Part shown: piece by piece, positions 21,562 through 28,864 of the stretch
Layout of the letters: each line of letters begins with the position of its first letter
Position numbering within the stretch: position 1 is the stretch's first letter
The notes under the pieces: model-generated
What the model was told of the DNA's origin: nothing
The model's database searches: none
The model's input: only the letters and a program-made list of their open reading frames with translations
Virus record (IMG/VR): IMGVR_UViG_3300025154_000063
Span: 24,994 to 88,993 of that record
From: a virus
Strand: one strand, 5' to 3'
Length of the DNA: 64,000 nt
Program-made: the position numbers and the translations under genes

Positions 21562-21691
21562 GTATTTATATCCTGAGACTCCCGCTTCTCCACTCAGGTT
21601 TGCACCATGCACAGGCTGTATCATCCGTGCTATTATAGCCATTGCTGTGATGCAGTTTTATTTTATATAGCGTCTATCTAAACTAATACAG
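21562..21691 (-). ncRNA. Structured inter-tRNA spacer
   Basis: 130 bases without a gene. Minus strand stems: CACAG/CTGTG enclosing GCTAT-A-ATAGC, and CCTGAG/CTCAGG. Role unknown. Confidence 0.35.
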
Positions 21692-21778
21692 AGGAGAAGA
21701 AAGGATTTGAACCTTCGGGGGATTTCTCCCCTCCCGCTTTCTAGGCGGGTGCATTAAGCCAGACTCTGCCACCTCTCC
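21692..21778 (-). tRNA. tRNA-Ser(AGA), class II
   Basis: Perfect anticodon stem CCCGC/GCGGG, loop CTAGAAA, long variable arm, T-arm GAAGG-TTCAAAT-CCTTT. Position 34 is A, unusual for Ser. Confidence 0.82.
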
Positions 21779-21784
21779 GAATTA

Positions 21785-21925
21785 CCAAATGGCCTTGCGG
21801 GAGTCAAACCCGCCTTCCGATTAGCCGCATTATCGTTGTACTAGTAAGCGTGCACACTCGCTAGCCTTACGAAGTCAGCAGGGTCTCAGTGTGCTTCGTA
21901 CACTAAACGCCCATGTGAAACTTAC
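21785..21925 (-). other. Structured stretch with tRNA remnants
   Basis: A good T-arm (GCGGG-TTTGACT-CCCGC) near 21800 and a perfect hairpin AGTGT-ACGAAGC-ACACT near 21880-21896 occur, but no complete tRNA can be built. TACGAAG/CTTCGTA also pair. Likely decayed or rearranged tRNAs. Confidence 0.35.
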
Positions 21926-21928
21926 AGG

Positions 21929-22013
21929 CTGAGAATAAGGGAATTGAACCCCTGCGTCCTTGCGGGCGACTACGGTTTAGCAAACCGTTGCATTACCTCT
22001 CTGCCAATTCTCA
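21929..22013 (-). tRNA. tRNA-Ser(GCT), class II
   Basis: Perfect acceptor TGAGAAT/ATTCTCA, perfect anticodon stem ACGGT/ACCGT with loop TTGCTAA, long variable arm, T-loop TTCAATT. Confidence 0.87.
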
Positions 22014-22072
22014 AAGCTGGGTGGAGGGAGTCCCACCCTCTGCTGCCGTGTTACAAGACACCACCCATAAGG
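22014..22072 (-). ncRNA. Mini two-hairpin element between tRNAs
   Basis: About 50 bases closed by GGGTG/CACCC, holding GTGT/ACAC and a perfect 5-7-5 arm GAGGG-TGGGACT-CCCTC. Looks like a tRNA reduced to acceptor plus two arms. Confidence 0.35.
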
Positions 22073-22146
22073 TGCTTAACCTCTGATTCGAACAGAGAAC
22101 CTTCCGTGTATCAGACGGGTGCGCTGACCAATTGCGCCAGTCAAGC
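22073..22146 (-). tRNA. tRNA-Ile(GAT)
   Basis: Acceptor GCTTGAC/GTTAAGC, loop CTGATAC, perfect T-stem CTCTG/CAGAG with TTCGAAT. Confidence 0.88.
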
Positions 22147-22160
22147 ATTTTTATTACAAG

Positions 22161-22233
22161 TGCCCATAGAAGGACTCGCACCCTCAACCCTCTGTGTGTA
22201 GGACAGACGCTCTAACTGTTGAGCTATATAGGC
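22161..22233 (-). tRNA. tRNA-Val(TAC)
   Basis: Acceptor GCCTATA/TATGGGC, perfect anticodon stem TCTGT/ACAGA, loop CCTACAC, T-loop TGCGAGT. Confidence 0.86.
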
Positions 22234-22239
22234 ATAATA

Positions 22240-22320
22240 CTCAGTTCCTGACCTATTAGATGAAGACCCATTTGTGCTGTTCCTGCACGAGCCTACGGGA
22301 GTCGAACCCGCATTACTGAG
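22240..22320 (-). ncRNA. Circularly permuted tRNA-like element, no anticodon
   Basis: Minus strand order: anticodon-stem 3' strand CTCAG (22320-22316), TAAT, T-arm GCGGG-TTCGACT-CCCGT, acceptor 3' strand AGGCTC, a 19-base linker containing a GTGC/GCAC hairpin, acceptor 5' strand GGGTCT, D-arm with TCT...AGG and GG in its loop, A, anticodon-stem 5' strand CTGAG (22244-22240). CTCAG and CTGAG pair perfectly; the acceptor forms six pairs with two G-U. It fills the gap between tRNA-Thr(GGT) and tRNA-Val. Confidence 0.72.
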
Positions 22321-22323
22321 GTG

Positions 22324-22396
22324 AGCCAAAGGTGGGAGTCGAACCCACAGCTGCTTACTTACCAAGTAAGAATTCTACCACATGAATTTCTTCGGC
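22324..22396 (-). tRNA. tRNA-Thr(GGT)
   Basis: Acceptor GCCGAAG/CTTTGGC, perfect anticodon stem CTTAC/GTAAG, loop TTGGTAA, T-arm GTGGG-TTCGACT-CCCAC. Confidence 0.87.
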
Positions 22397-22407
22397 TTAT
22401 TATAAGG

Positions 22408-22479
22408 TCAGGTAGGTGGGACGTGCGCCCACTTTCTCCGGTTCACAGCCGGCCACATTACTACTTATGCTACTACCAT
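22408..22479 (-). tRNA. tRNA-His(GTG)
   Basis: Loop CTGTGAA on stem CCGG/CCGG, T-arm GTGGG-CGCACGT-CCCAC. The acceptor end pairs imperfectly; the extra 5' base of tRNA-His may be at 22480. First tRNA of the array. Confidence 0.78.
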
Positions 22480-22517
22480 GATGGGGTACAAACTTGTACT
22501 GAATTAACTATACATTA

Positions 22518-22546
22518 ATTATACACTATTATAAAGCTTTTGTCAA
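22518..22546 (-). promoter_or_regulatory. Sigma-70/A promoter for the tRNA array
   Basis: Minus strand TTGACA (22546-22541), 17 bases, TATAAT (22523-22518), then TAATGTA. Just upstream of tRNA-His. Confidence 0.9.
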
Positions 22547-22575
22547 GTACCAATTTTACAGGATTAAATCGGCGA

Positions 22576-22590
22576 CTACTACAATCATTT
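22576..22590 (-). promoter_or_regulatory. ATGATTGTAG motif (minus-strand copy)
   Basis: AAATGATTGTAGTAG on the minus strand, identical to the copy at 44884-44898. It lies between a terminator and the tRNA-array promoter. Candidate phage-specific promoter element. Confidence 0.5.
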
Positions 22591-22597
22591 TGTTTAT

Positions 22598-22635
22598 ATT
22601 ATTGTAATGGCTCACAGAAATTAATCCATGAGCCA
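22598..22635 (-). terminator. Terminator-like hairpin after thyX
   Basis: Seven-base perfect stem TGGCTCA/TGAGCCA with a 14-base loop, followed on the minus strand by TTACAATAAT. Tail is not a clean U run. Confidence 0.6.
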
Positions 22636-22665
22636 CTAATAATATATTGGTTAATTAAATATCTG

Positions 22666-23562
22666 TTAACCTTTAAGGATAAGTGGGCCGTCAGCCGGCT
22701 TCTGATGAAGTGCTTTCAGCACAATCTCCCTATTATTAATATCCCTATTCTCCACAGACATTTCTTCAATACGGGCTCTTACGTTTGACCAACCATACGT
22801 GCGCTCACGAAAGAAATATATGTCTTCCGCCTTGTTACAAATAGCCGACAGTAATGGCTTAGTGTTATAACTAGCACAGTGCTCGAACGGCGACATGTGA
22901 TTATCTTTCTTAAGACGCTTAGTTAAAGCAACTGCCTTCTCTTTATCGTTCCCTTCGCTACCAAGTGACAAGCGAGCTATGCGACCCACGGCAACGAAGT
23001 AGTCTTCTCCGTCCTCTGCCAGCGGGTAGTGATTAAAGTTAACATCCCATTTGATTCCTTTTATCTGCTCCCGCATCATATGTGCCACCCTCTGCATGGC
23101 TGTGTCGGCTTGCAGCGAGTCTCGAAGCATGAGCATCTTGCGCCAAGCATCCTCAGTACCAGTAAGCATTCCACGCATCATCTTAAATGTCGGTAAAACC
23201 CTATTGGCTTGTTCCCTACTTACTCCCAGAGCGGTAAGCTGCTCGACGGCTTTTACAGCGTGTGCCCATGCTGTCTCCCATATCTGCATAGCAATGGAAG
23301 AGTCATCAAGATTAAGCAAGTGTGAAACCCCCTCTTTATCTTTGTTCGTCCAGAATACTTGGGGGTTATAGTGCCCCATGGCAACATGCTTATTTGCACT
23401 CTGGTAACGGCTTGATGAGGCATTCCTAGCAAACCTCTTATGTGTTAATAGCTCCATCCAGATGTACGCAGGTACATCAAGTACCATGGAGATTAAACCA
23501 TTGGGAGCATTCTCAAACCCTCTGGTTGCTTTTACTACTGTTGCACTTATGTTCTCACTCAT
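22666..23562 (-). CDS. thyX: Flavin-dependent thymidylate synthase (ThyX family)
   Basis: 298 residues. Key matches: KRFARNASSSRY near residue 42 (ThyX signature RHRxxSxxxxSxR, divergent at the first positions), GVSREQANRVLP near residue 113, an AWRKMLMLRDSLQAD segment near residue 138, and MSPFEH near residue 226. ThyX makes dTMP from dUMP with FAD and methylene-tetrahydrofolate. The altered signature leaves open a modified substrate or product, of interest given the glycosyltransferase in this phage. AAAGGG precedes the ATG, which overlaps the upstream stop. Confidence 0.88.
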   Translation of the reverse strand: MSENISATVVKATRGFENAPNGLISMVLDVPAYIWMELLTHKRFARNASSSRYQSANKHVAMGHYNPQVFWTNKDKEGVSHLLNLDDSSIAMQIWETAWAHAVKAVEQLTALGVSREQANRVLPTFKMMRGMLTGTEDAWRKMLMLRDSLQADTAMQRVAHMMREQIKGIKWDVNFNHYPLAEDGEDYFVAVGRIARLSLGSEGNDKEKAVALTKRLKKDNHMSPFEHCASYNTKPLLSAICNKAEDIYFFRERTYGWSNVRARIEEMSVENRDINNREIVLKALHQKPADGPLILKG

Positions 23563-23813
23563 TTTATTACCCTTTCAACTGCTTGTTTCCAATTTTCCAC
23601 GGATATTGTAAAACCATGTCTCAGCCCGTAGAGTGATATAATTCTATCTGCCTCAACTATATTTAATTTTAACTTAAATATATCTGACTGTAAACATCTG
23701 GTGCAAACCCCATCTACCAAGACATCCCCCCATTCAGCATGTCCGCACTGTACACAGTCTTCTGGAACACAGGGCTCTAGTGCACTATAGCTACCAACTC
23801 TTTTAATGCTCAC
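23559..23813 (-). CDS. Zinc-binding hypothetical protein, 84 aa
   Basis: A GTG start at 23813 with GGAGG seven bases upstream is preferred over an ATG at 23843 that would overlap the previous gene. CVPEDCVQCG and CTRC make a zinc site in the N-terminal half; the rest is helical. Confidence 0.65.
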   Translation of the reverse strand: MSIKRVGSYSALEPCVPEDCVQCGHAEWGDVLVDGVCTRCLQSDIFKLKLNIVEADRIISLYGLRHGFTISVENWKQAVERVIK

Positions 23814-23815
23814 AG

Positions 23816-24313
23816 TTATCCCTCCCCAAACTTTTCCAGCCACTCACGGCTGTCTTTTCTCAAAGGCTCACTTGTCTCATCCGAACCATTTACAGTGCTA
23901 ATTATATCCTCTGCACCACTTCTAGCAGAACGTAAGTTACAATAAACATCTACAGCATCTTTCACAGCCTTATCTAAACCATGCTCTGCTTCATAGTGCC
24001 CACCATCACGGTGTACATATGCTAGTAGTATGGATAGCCTATCATGCAGTCTACTATTTTCTGCTTTCAATTCAGCAATTACAACAGCTGTAGCATAGTC
24101 ATTAACCCACTTATCATAGGCATCTTCACCGGAAATATTAGTAAGTATTGTTGCTTTATCTCGGTTAAGGTCGTAGAGAAGCCCTTCGGTAGGCTGCCTG
24201 ATAATATCTTTAACAGGCATTCCCATAAGACCTTCCATTCCCTGAAACACTACGTTGCCCTTTTTTTCTTCTTCCAAAACAATTTTCTTAAATTCTTCTG
24301 CTCTATTACTCAT
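23816..24313 (-). CDS. Hypothetical helical protein, 165 aa
   Basis: AGGAG before the ATG. Charged helices with a possible coiled coil around residues 75-95 (VVIAELKAENSRLHDRLSIL). No family recognised. The 100 bases upstream hold nothing I recognise. Confidence 0.68.
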   Translation of the reverse strand: MSNRAEEFKKIVLEEEKKGNVVFQGMEGLMGMPVKDIIRQPTEGLLYDLNRDKATILTNISGEDAYDKWVNDYATAVVIAELKAENSRLHDRLSILLAYVHRDGGHYEAEHGLDKAVKDAVDVYCNLRSARSGAEDIISTVNGSDETSEPLRKDSREWLEKFGEG

Positions 24314-24415
24314 GCTGTCTCCTGTTAACTGCCAGCGTGGTTACTTGTTATCTGTTGGCTGGCACGTCGGCTTGTTTGCGTGGTTGCTTGTGCCCTGTGG
24401 GTGCTGAGGTGGTGA

Positions 24416-24646
24416 TTAGACTAGATTTCCCGGCCCATTTAGGAAGTCTAATAAATTCGTGATAGCCGCTTGAGCAGCTGTGTTGTCCCCTTTAGCCCTA
24501 GCCTCACGTATTTTTCTTGCCATAAATACAGCAATACGATAACGAATAGAAACAGATTTAACTTTAAGAATATACAATAAAAGTGCCTCAAATAACTTAT
24601 TGTATAACCATAAAAATGGGGCTTTAATTCTATCTAACAGATTCAT
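24416..24646 (-). CDS. Hypothetical basic helical protein, 76 aa
   Basis: GAGGAG before the ATG. N-terminal half is hydrophobic and basic (FLWLYNKLFEALLLYILKVK), possibly membrane-associated. No family recognised. Confidence 0.65.
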   Translation of the reverse strand: MNLLDRIKAPFLWLYNKLFEALLLYILKVKSVSIRYRIAVFMARKIREARAKGDNTAAQAAITNLLDFLNGPGNLV

Positions 24647-24917
24647 TTTTTAACTCCTCATCTATAGTATTAAGTAACTTTCCTAACTCACACACTGGGG
24701 TGTGACCAATCCTTGCAGAGTCCTTATATTTCCTACCCCTATCTCCACCACACACGGCGCACATAAATGTTATGGGTGGGACAACTACTACAGGCCACTC
24801 CATCTTATTATGTGCAAGCAAGTCCCGCAGTTGTCTAAGTAATTTATGACTACTGGACGGGACTGGCTTATGGATAATCTGCAGGGCTTCTTTAAACCAA
24901 GCAGGCTGTGTTATCAT
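24630..24917 (-). CDS. Hypothetical protein with CxxC, 95 aa
   Basis: CAVCGGDRGRKYKDS near residue 53 and a later Cys suggest a zinc site. Overlaps both neighbours (4 and 17 bases). Confidence 0.66.
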   Translation of the reverse strand: MITQPAWFKEALQIIHKPVPSSSHKLLRQLRDLLAHNKMEWPVVVVPPITFMCAVCGGDRGRKYKDSARIGHTPVCELGKLLNTIDEELKNESVR

Positions 24918-25987
24918 TTAAACTCACTACCACCTTTTCTAGCAAGATAGGCAGCACTAACACTCTTTAAAACTTTGCGACCAACCTTCCAATGATTAGT
25001 CTCATCAAGAGAACGAATAACAATACCCTCTCTCATTTGTTTGTGGTCAAAGTATGATTGCCCTTCTGTTAGCATATCAACCGTGTGCTGGTTGAATACA
25101 CCAATATACATTGTTGGCACAGTTGGAATGTTGTGTTTTAGTGAAAATTCCACAACCTTTTCCCAAGGTAGGTAAACACCATTTTCTTTAATATCAAAGA
25201 TAGCTACCTTGATGTCACTAAGACCATACTCTAGGTCTTGAATTCCTTTCCCGTAAACCTCTCCATAGACAATAACACCATTAGGGATTATTTCTTTGAA
25301 GTTATATTTATCTACTATCTTAGCATAAACATCCATTTCATAGTAGTTTCTTCCCCTGCCTGCCAACTGTACGTTGTGTGAACCATAACAAAACTCATAT
25401 TTCTTACCAAAGAGTAACTTAATTCTAGCAAGAACACGATACCACCAAGGCTGACCAGCATCAATTTCTATTGGCAACCAACCAGCACACCAGTTTGAAC
25501 CATGGATTTTTTCTGTTATTACAACGTGGTCATCTTCTGTAAATACATCAGGAAAATTTTTAATATTTTCCATTTCGAAGTACTTAGAAAAGTGAGGATT
25601 CATACGTTTTCTAGTAGCTCTAGGAGCACCTTGTATAGTACGTTCCGGCTGCACATACTTAGTAATTCCCATTACCTCAGCAACATCATCACCCTCTTTG
25701 TATTTTCCTTTTGGCACAGGCAATACTAGCCCTTGTGACAAGTATCCACGTAGACGAACAGTACCGGTTCTCTTATTACCTTTAAGATAAGTTAATTCGT
25801 GCTCATCTATTAGACTATCTGGGAGAACACAATCAGGTGGAATGAATACAACCAAGTCATCAACTTTGTAGCTATCTTTTTGGATGATACAATTCCAACC
25901 CTTTATAACAGCAATATCCAATCTATCAGCATTTGGATGTGGCTGTACATCTTTTACTTTACAAACTTCAACAATTAAACTTGACAT
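24914..25987 (-). CDS. DraRnl-type RNA ligase
   Basis: 357 residues. The N-terminal about 100 residues form an OB-like module (VCKVKDVQPHPNADRLDIA). The nucleotidyltransferase core has the lysine motif EKIHGSN near residue 159, YGSHNVQ near residue 201, VYGEVYG near residue 240, an EGIVIR motif near residue 324 and LKSVSAAYLARK near residue 343. This is the Deinococcus Rnl (Rnl5) arrangement, which seals 3'-OH/5'-phosphate nicks in RNA. Paired with RtcB, the phage has two chemically different ligases. Confidence 0.88.
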   Translation of the reverse strand: MSSLIVEVCKVKDVQPHPNADRLDIAVIKGWNCIIQKDSYKVDDLVVFIPPDCVLPDSLIDEHELTYLKGNKRTGTVRLRGYLSQGLVLPVPKGKYKEGDDVAEVMGITKYVQPERTIQGAPRATRKRMNPHFSKYFEMENIKNFPDVFTEDDHVVITEKIHGSNWCAGWLPIEIDAGQPWWYRVLARIKLLFGKKYEFCYGSHNVQLAGRGRNYYEMDVYAKIVDKYNFKEIIPNGVIVYGEVYGKGIQDLEYGLSDIKVAIFDIKENGVYLPWEKVVEFSLKHNIPTVPTMYIGVFNQHTVDMLTEGQSYFDHKQMREGIVIRSLDETNHWKVGRKVLKSVSAAYLARKGGSEFK

Positions 25988-26089
25988 AATTCTCTCCTAT
26001 ATTAAACACACGGTTTTCTCTTGTTCCAAGTCAGCAGCCTCTGCTCCACCCAACCGAGAAGTCCTGCTCTGCAGAGTAGCACTAAACTA

Positions 26090-26296
26090 TTACAGCTTAG
26101 TAACTTCTAGTTTAATGTGGTAAGACAGTTCATTAAACCCTGTTGTTGAATTAATAACAACAGTGCTGCCTTTAGACAAATGTTGATTTGAAAAAACCTG
26201 TTCCAACAAGTCCACACATTTTCCGGTTATAGTTTCCCTAACTGCAAGAAAGTCTTTTAAAGCACCCATATCTTTAATAATAAATTTTGTTCCCAT
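26090..26296 (-). CDS. Hypothetical protein, 68 aa
   Basis: Start at 26296 with GAGGAG upstream. Mixed fold, no recognised motif. The 100-base gap to the ligase gene holds nothing recognised. Confidence 0.66.
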   Translation of the reverse strand: MGTKFIIKDMGALKDFLAVRETITGKCVDLLEQVFSNQHLSKGSTVVINSTTGFNELSYHIKLEVTKL

Positions 26297-26298
26297 GC

Positions 26299-26880
26299 TC
26301 ACTCCTCTAACATATTTGATTTTTTATCTAAAGAAAAACGGTGAAGGTTTTTATAAGAGATATTCAACGAGTCTTTTAAAAACTCTTTATTATTAATTGT
26401 GTCTATGTCACCTGCTTTCCACAACTTCACATGTGGGCTGGTTAGCCACTCATTTTTATTTATCCACCCACACAGCCACACATTACTAAGGTCAAGCACT
26501 GTTGATAAAAAAGCATAGTAATCAACCTTAAAGTCTGTCTGGTAGGAAAATACTGAGGCATCAAAATGTGGTTTAGGTGTTACACTACGAAGCTTACACT
26601 TGACATCTACAGTTACAATTTTTTCACCATTAAAAAGTGTCAGGTCATATAAACTGGTTTTTTTACCTGAGAAAGCTGCAGAGCTACCAAAGAATTTCTT
26701 AAACACATGTTCGCCTAGTATTCCTGCCAACCTAACTTCTCTGGTAGTGTATACTGTATTTCTATTTAAGGTTAGCATACTACCAGCGCTTTCAAACTTT
26801 TCAACTACCTCATCAATGTCTTCCTTAGTAGTCTTATATCTGATAAACCCATTTCCATCTACTGTGAATTGACTGTTCAA
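26299..26880 (-). CDS. PD-(D/E)XK nuclease-like protein
   Basis: 193 residues from a TTG start with CAGGAG eight bases upstream. GILGEHVFKKFFG near residue 53, then YDLTLFNGEKIVTVDVKCK near residue 78, fit the E...D...(D/E)xK pattern, with VKCK as the catalytic motif. Likely a DNA endonuclease. Target unknown. Confidence 0.72.
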   Translation of the reverse strand: MNSQFTVDGNGFIRYKTTKEDIDEVVEKFESAGSMLTLNRNTVYTTREVRLAGILGEHVFKKFFGSSAAFSGKKTSLYDLTLFNGEKIVTVDVKCKLRSVTPKPHFDASVFSYQTDFKVDYYAFLSTVLDLSNVWLCGWINKNEWLTSPHVKLWKAGDIDTINNKEFLKDSLNISYKNLHRFSLDKKSNMLEE

Positions 26881-26884
26881 TTAT

Positions 26885-27391
26885 TTACTCCTGAGATTGC
26901 AAACTCCTCATTCTTACTACAACATCATCATAGCTGAATGGGTAAAAATTATTTACATCCACACCAACATTCATACACTGACCATTTTTAATTACATAGT
27001 TATTGTGAATGTGCCCATACAAGTGCCAAGAACCTTTAAACTTACCATCCCAATCATATATAGGGTAATGACACATAATTATTTTCTGGTGGTTTACATT
27101 AAGCTTTGCATAACTTCCAAGTAGACTTTCTTCTGGCCACAGATTATGCTTATGGTCATGGTTTCCTCGGACAAACTTCTTCTTCCCCTTTAAAAGTTTA
27201 AGGTATGGAGTTGGGTCAACAAAACTAAAGTCTCCTAAAAAGAATACTGTGTCGTTGTCCTTAACAACAGAGTTAAACCTATCTATCATCTGGCTTTGCA
27301 TTTCCTCCAGAGAAGCGAATGGTCTGTTACAAATATTTATTATATTTGCGTGGTCAAAGTGTTGGTCTGATGTAAACCACATATTACTCAT
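26885..27391 (-). CDS. Calcineurin-like metallophosphoesterase
   Basis: 168 residues. All metal-site motifs are present in order: SDQHFDH near residue 8, GDFSF near residue 50, RGNHDHKH near residue 73, CHYPIYDW near residue 100 and YGHIHNN near residue 122. Short single-domain form of the YfcE-like class. Substrate unknown; an RNA-end or nucleotide phosphatase role alongside the two RNA ligases is possible. Confidence 0.9.
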   Translation of the reverse strand: MSNMWFTSDQHFDHANIINICNRPFASLEEMQSQMIDRFNSVVKDNDTVFFLGDFSFVDPTPYLKLLKGKKKFVRGNHDHKHNLWPEESLLGSYAKLNVNHQKIIMCHYPIYDWDGKFKGSWHLYGHIHNNYVIKNGQCMNVGVDVNNFYPFSYDDVVVRMRSLQSQE

Positions 27392-27392
27392 T

Positions 27393-27674
27393 TTATACCT
27401 TCTTTCTTGTAACCTCCACATAATGTTCTGAGGCTAATTTTGCTTTTTCAGTAAGCTTAACTACTAGTTTTAAGCCACCCTTTTCTTTGTTTGATGCTAG
27501 AACACCAGACTGTTTTATGCACAGGTCTACAAACTCACGAGCTTCACCAATAGCAGTACCTTTCTTAAAGTCAAAAGCAAGTAAGATGTCTGCTCTTTCC
27601 TCGTCTGTCTCAGTGACTTTTAACGAACGCAATAGCTTTCTGTATGCTTCTGTATACTTACTCATTCTTCCCAT
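27393..27674 (-). CDS. Hypothetical helical protein, 93 aa
   Basis: AGGAG seven bases before the ATG. Charged, mostly helical. First gene after the promoter at 27702-27730. Confidence 0.68.
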   Translation of the reverse strand: MGRMSKYTEAYRKLLRSLKVTETDEERADILLAFDFKKGTAIGEAREFVDLCIKQSGVLASNKEKGGLKLVVKLTEKAKLASEHYVEVTRKKV

Positions 27675-27701
27675 AATATTCTCCTGTGATAATGTATATT
27701 A

Positions 27702-27730
27702 ATTATATCATAGTTATTGTTTTATTGCAA
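27702..27730 (-). promoter_or_regulatory. Promoter with TAATATA extension, leftward
   Basis: Minus strand TTGCAA (27730-27725), 17 bases, TATAAT (27707-27702), followed by TAATATA. The -35 matches four of six positions. Confidence 0.7.
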
Positions 27731-28072
27731 GTATCTCTTATGTATCTCCACACCCGCAAGACGAACACCATCAACATTTTTGCCATCCATACGAAACACG
27801 TGCCAAAACCAGTCTTTAAAAGACCCGTAGTCATATAGAATTTTGTATCCAAACATATAGTTTGTGAGTAGCCACTCCCTTAGTATAAGTAAACGAGTTA
27901 CCACCTTTGGTGAGTTTGGTTCATACCATGCCCAATTCCAACCACACACCTTACATACAAACATGCCGTTTGAATATTTCCATAAAAAGTGACCATACCA
28001 CCAACAGATTAGGACGTGTTTTACCACGTCCAACCTGCTTCGTCCCATAATTAAACCATTATTTTTTCTCAT
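27722..28072 (-). CDS. Hypothetical aromatic-rich protein, 116 aa
   Basis: Many Trp and Tyr residues and one CKVCGWNW motif near residue 41. The start is uncertain (ATGs at 28090, 28072 and 28048, none with a good ribosome site). Confidence 0.6.
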   Translation of the reverse strand: MRKNNGLIMGRSRLDVVKHVLICWWYGHFLWKYSNGMFVCKVCGWNWAWYEPNSPKVVTRLLILREWLLTNYMFGYKILYDYGSFKDWFWHVFRMDGKNVDGVRLAGVEIHKRYLQ

Positions 28073-28532
28073 ATTCTGGCCACTTTCCATCAGCCATTAA
28101 GTAACCGATGATACCATAGTTTGCCACATCCATAAATGTATCAACTACAGACTCATCCTTTACTAAAGGTTGAATGTTATTTCTTGTTAGATTTAGCATG
28201 CGTTCTATCTTATCATTAAGTCTGACAATAACACCAACTATCCAAGTTTTAGATAGATTAGCACTCCCATAGTCATGGTTCTTCTGTTTAAACAAACTAA
28301 ATATTTTTTGCATTCCACGGAGCATATGCTGTTCTAGCTGAATATTTCCAGATGTGCCATCAGCTAGCAATGCCCAGTCATCAGAAACTTTGGCAATGCT
28401 AATTAGTAACTCTTTGTTACTGATGTTTCTAACTATCTTTTTATACTTTATAAGAGCTATAAGGTCTATATAAATAAACCCCACCAGTAAAATGAAAAGA
28501 ACAATCGCAACTACTACCATTTTATCTATCAT
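28059..28532 (-). CDS. Nmad1 (DUF1599)-domain protein with membrane anchor
   Basis: 157 residues. Residues 5-27 form a membrane span (VVVAIVLFILLVGFIYIDL). The rest has KNHDYGSANLSKTW, RLNDKIERMLNL and DESVVDTFMDVANYGIIGYL, the pattern of nucleotide-modification-associated domain 1. Nmad1 proteins are linked by genome context to modified-base biosynthesis in phages. An N-terminal anchor is unusual as far as I know. Confidence 0.78.
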   Translation of the reverse strand: MIDKMVVVAIVLFILLVGFIYIDLIALIKYKKIVRNISNKELLISIAKVSDDWALLADGTSGNIQLEQHMLRGMQKIFSLFKQKNHDYGSANLSKTWIVGVIVRLNDKIERMLNLTRNNIQPLVKDESVVDTFMDVANYGIIGYLMADGKWPEYEKK

Positions 28533-28864
28533 CGTTTGTCTCCACTTCCACCAAGCACACCCCGAATTTGTCTATCTGCCAACTTCTGTAAATTAAGTGC
28601 AGCAACAGCATTCAAAGGTATTCCCAAGTCTGTACACAGCTGTGACAGATACCAGAGAACGTCACCAATTTCCGAAGCTATTATATTAATTGCCTCTTGT
28701 GAATAAAAGTCGCCGTCGCTGTCCCTGATAATCTTCTTTATCTTTCCAGCAACTTCTCCAGCCTCATTTGTAAGACCGAGAGCTGTGTAGATTACTTTTG
28801 ATGATTCTGGATATATTGCAGTTTCGGCTGCAAGCCTTTGATATGTGTCAAACTCTATTCCCAT
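28529..28864 (-). CDS. MazG-like nucleotide pyrophosphohydrolase
   Basis: 111 residues. LTNEAGEVAGKIKK near residue 30 and SEIGDVLWYLSQL near residue 64 give the ExxE...ExxD metal sites of the MazG/dUTPase-like all-alpha fold. Hydrolyses NTPs or dNTPs to monophosphates. Start overlaps the upstream stop (TGATG). Confidence 0.87.
   Translation of the reverse strand: MGIEFDTYQRLAAETAIYPESSKVIYTALGLTNEAGEVAGKIKKIIRDSDGDFYSQEAINIIASEIGDVLWYLSQLCTDLGIPLNAVAALNLQKLADRQIRGVLGGSGDKR

Noticed and set aside
21421-21670. Two overlapping frames over tRNA-Ser(TGA)
   Set aside because: The tRNA with its long variable arm explains the sequence; no ribosome sites.
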